A stretch of DNA of 5,746 bases, from the NCBI GenBank assembly GCA_046050405.1, contig JBJOPY010000315.1:1-5746 (forward strand), in the 5' to 3' direction. The translations under genes were made by a program, and so were the position numbers. Positions 4,810 through 5,746 of this stretch are shown in pieces. Below the pieces are notes generated by a model that saw nothing but the letters and a program-made list of their open reading frames with translations, was not told the origin of the DNA and made no database searches. Each line of letters begins with the position of its first letter. Position 1 is the stretch's first letter. The stretch comes from JADKCL01 sp046050405. Its GTDB lineage: Bacteria > Bacteroidota > Bacteroidia > J057 > JADKCL01.

Positions 4810-5746
4810 TCAAGGATCCTTGGCCCTTGCCACCAACAGCCCTTTTCCGCGCTGGAGGATGCCCATGTCCAGCATTTGCTTCACCACCGCCATCCGCTGC
4901 TCGCGGGTGCCTTCCTGCACCTGCTCGATCAAGTCCCTCATCTCCCGCTCGGAATCCCCCAGGAATGCAAGGATCGCGGCGCCCAGTTCACGGATGGGCC
5001 GCCCTCCCCCGGCGGCGGCCCTGGAAAGGCAATGGTCGCAGTGACCGCAATCCCTGGTGCCGGCCTCGCCGAAGTAGGACTCCAGGATTCTGCTGCGGCA
5101 CCGCCGCCCGGGGACATGGATGTACCGCAGCATCGCTGCAAGACGGTCCTGGGCACGGATTCTCAGAAATTCCACGCGGTCCCAATTGACCTCCTGCTGG
5201 AGCAGGCGCCGCCGGTGGGTCAGGATGCGCAGCGTCGGGGTGCCGGAGGCAGGCTGATAGGAGATGATCCCGCGGGCGGCAAACTGTGACAGGTAGCCAT
5301 GCAGCTCCTGCAGTTCCAGGCGAAGCGCCCGCGCCCAGGCGGGGGGCAGGAATCGCATCTCCTGGTGATAGACGCCGCCTCCGAGCATGCGGAGGATGTG
5401 GTCCAGCAGAAATGCACGGTCGGCGTACCGCTGCTTATAGGTCAGGATCTCATCGGGATGGACCAGCACCTGGACATAGGCGAAGTCGTCCGGCTGCTCG
5501 TTCAGCTCCACCAACCCTGCCTGCTCCAACACTTGCAGGGAGGAATAGAGCCTCACGGGGTGGACCTTCTGCCGGGCGGCAATCGCCGCCAGGTCGAGCC
5601 GGAGCAGGTTCCCCGGCGCGGCATCCGCCTTGACCCCGTAGAAATTGCAGAGTGCGTCGAAGTGGGTGTTCAGCAGGTCCCATGTGGGATACTTGGAGGA
5701 GATGAAATGCTCCAGTTCCATGATGTCCGCCGCATCGTGGAACGCC
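4810..5746 (-). CDS. recQ: ATP-dependent DNA helicase RecQ, C-terminal part (N-terminus beyond window)
   Basis: The visible 311 residues are the C-terminal portion of a RecQ-family helicase, a 3'-5' DNA unwinding enzyme in recombination and repair. The reading frame runs through the right edge, so the ATG at 5721 is an internal methionine (preceding residues AFHDAADI). The RecQ zinc-binding module is clear: RRCRSRILESYFGE followed by DCGHCDHC, with cysteines at visible residues 216, 233, 236 and 239. Their spacing, C-x16-C-x2-C-x2-C, is the same as in E. coli RecQ. The roughly 200 residues before it look like winged-helix segments (LAAIAARQKVHPVRLYSSLQ, then LEQAGLVELNE), a layout I recall from Bacteroidetes RecQ proteins of about 630 aa. 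Only about 70 residues follow the zinc module, with no recognisable HRDC domain. The helicase core (Walker motifs, DEAH) lies outside the window and could not be checked. The glycosyltransferase gene follows 34 bp downstream. Confidence 0.88.
   Translation of the reverse strand, partial: AFHDAADIMELEHFISSKYPTWDLLNTHFDALCNFYGVKADAAPGNLLRLDLAAIAARQKVHPVRLYSSLQVLEQAGLVELNEQPDDFAYVQVLVHPDEILTYKQRYADRAFLLDHILRMLGGGVYHQEMRFLPPAWARALRLELQELHGYLSQFAARGIISYQPASGTPTLRILTHRRRLLQQEVNWDRVEFLRIRAQDRLAAMLRYIHVPGRRCRSRILESYFGEAGTRDCGHCDHCLSRAAAGGGRPIRELGAAILAFLGDSEREMRDLIEQVQEGTREQRMAVVKQMLDMGILQRGKGLLVARAKDP

Noticed and set aside
4776..4830. Possible separate promoter for the glycosyltransferase (AGATTTTG on the minus strand at about 4787-4794)
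   Set aside because: Only six of eight positions fit or are free in the -7 consensus, no TTG lies at the right distance, and the 34-bp gap to recQ favours cotranscription.

Overview
The window looks like chromosomal DNA of a fairly GC-rich member of the Bacteroidota, probably Bacteroidales-like. Three things point that way: a promoter that matches the phylum-specific TTG/TAnnTTTG pattern exactly (2629-2662), a lipoprotein whose OmpA-like domain carries the 'ASPEG' loop typical of Bacteroidetes proteins, and start codons without clear Shine-Dalgarno sequences. Genus cannot be told from this stretch. No RNA gene, CRISPR array, insertion sequence or phage gene was seen, and the genes look like ordinary core-genome content.

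Layout from left to right. (1) 1-561, minus strand: the N-terminal 187 residues of an FAD/NAD(P)-dependent oxidoreductase of the dihydrolipoyl dehydrogenase/transhydrogenase superfamily, cut by the left edge. It lacks the redox-active cysteine pair. (2) 562-821: a GC-rich spacer with several potential hairpins, including a likely terminator (766-799). (3) 822-2555, minus strand: a complete lipoprotein with a beta-rich N-terminal domain, an OmpA-like domain and TPR repeats. (4) 2556-2745: an AT-rich divergent intergenic region with overlapping promoter candidates. (5) 2746-2970, plus strand: a small unrecognised gene that overlaps the next one by ATGA. (6) 2967-3662, plus strand: an FtsE-type ABC ATPase without an adjacent ftsX. 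(7) 3669-4775, minus strand: a GT4-like glycosyltransferase, convergent with ftsE and only 6 bp from it. (8) 4810-5746, minus strand: the C-terminal part of a RecQ-family DNA helicase, cut by the right edge, 34 bp upstream of the glycosyltransferase and probably cotranscribed with it.

Functionally this is a mosaic of small transcription units rather than one pathway. Envelope functions recur: the lipoprotein with a potential peptidoglycan-binding domain, FtsE (division and cell-wall hydrolase control) and the glycosyltransferase (surface glycan). I found no convincing evidence of a new multi-gene system. The best leads are the small gene coupled to ftsE, the cysteine-less oxidoreductase, and the overlapping divergent promoters.
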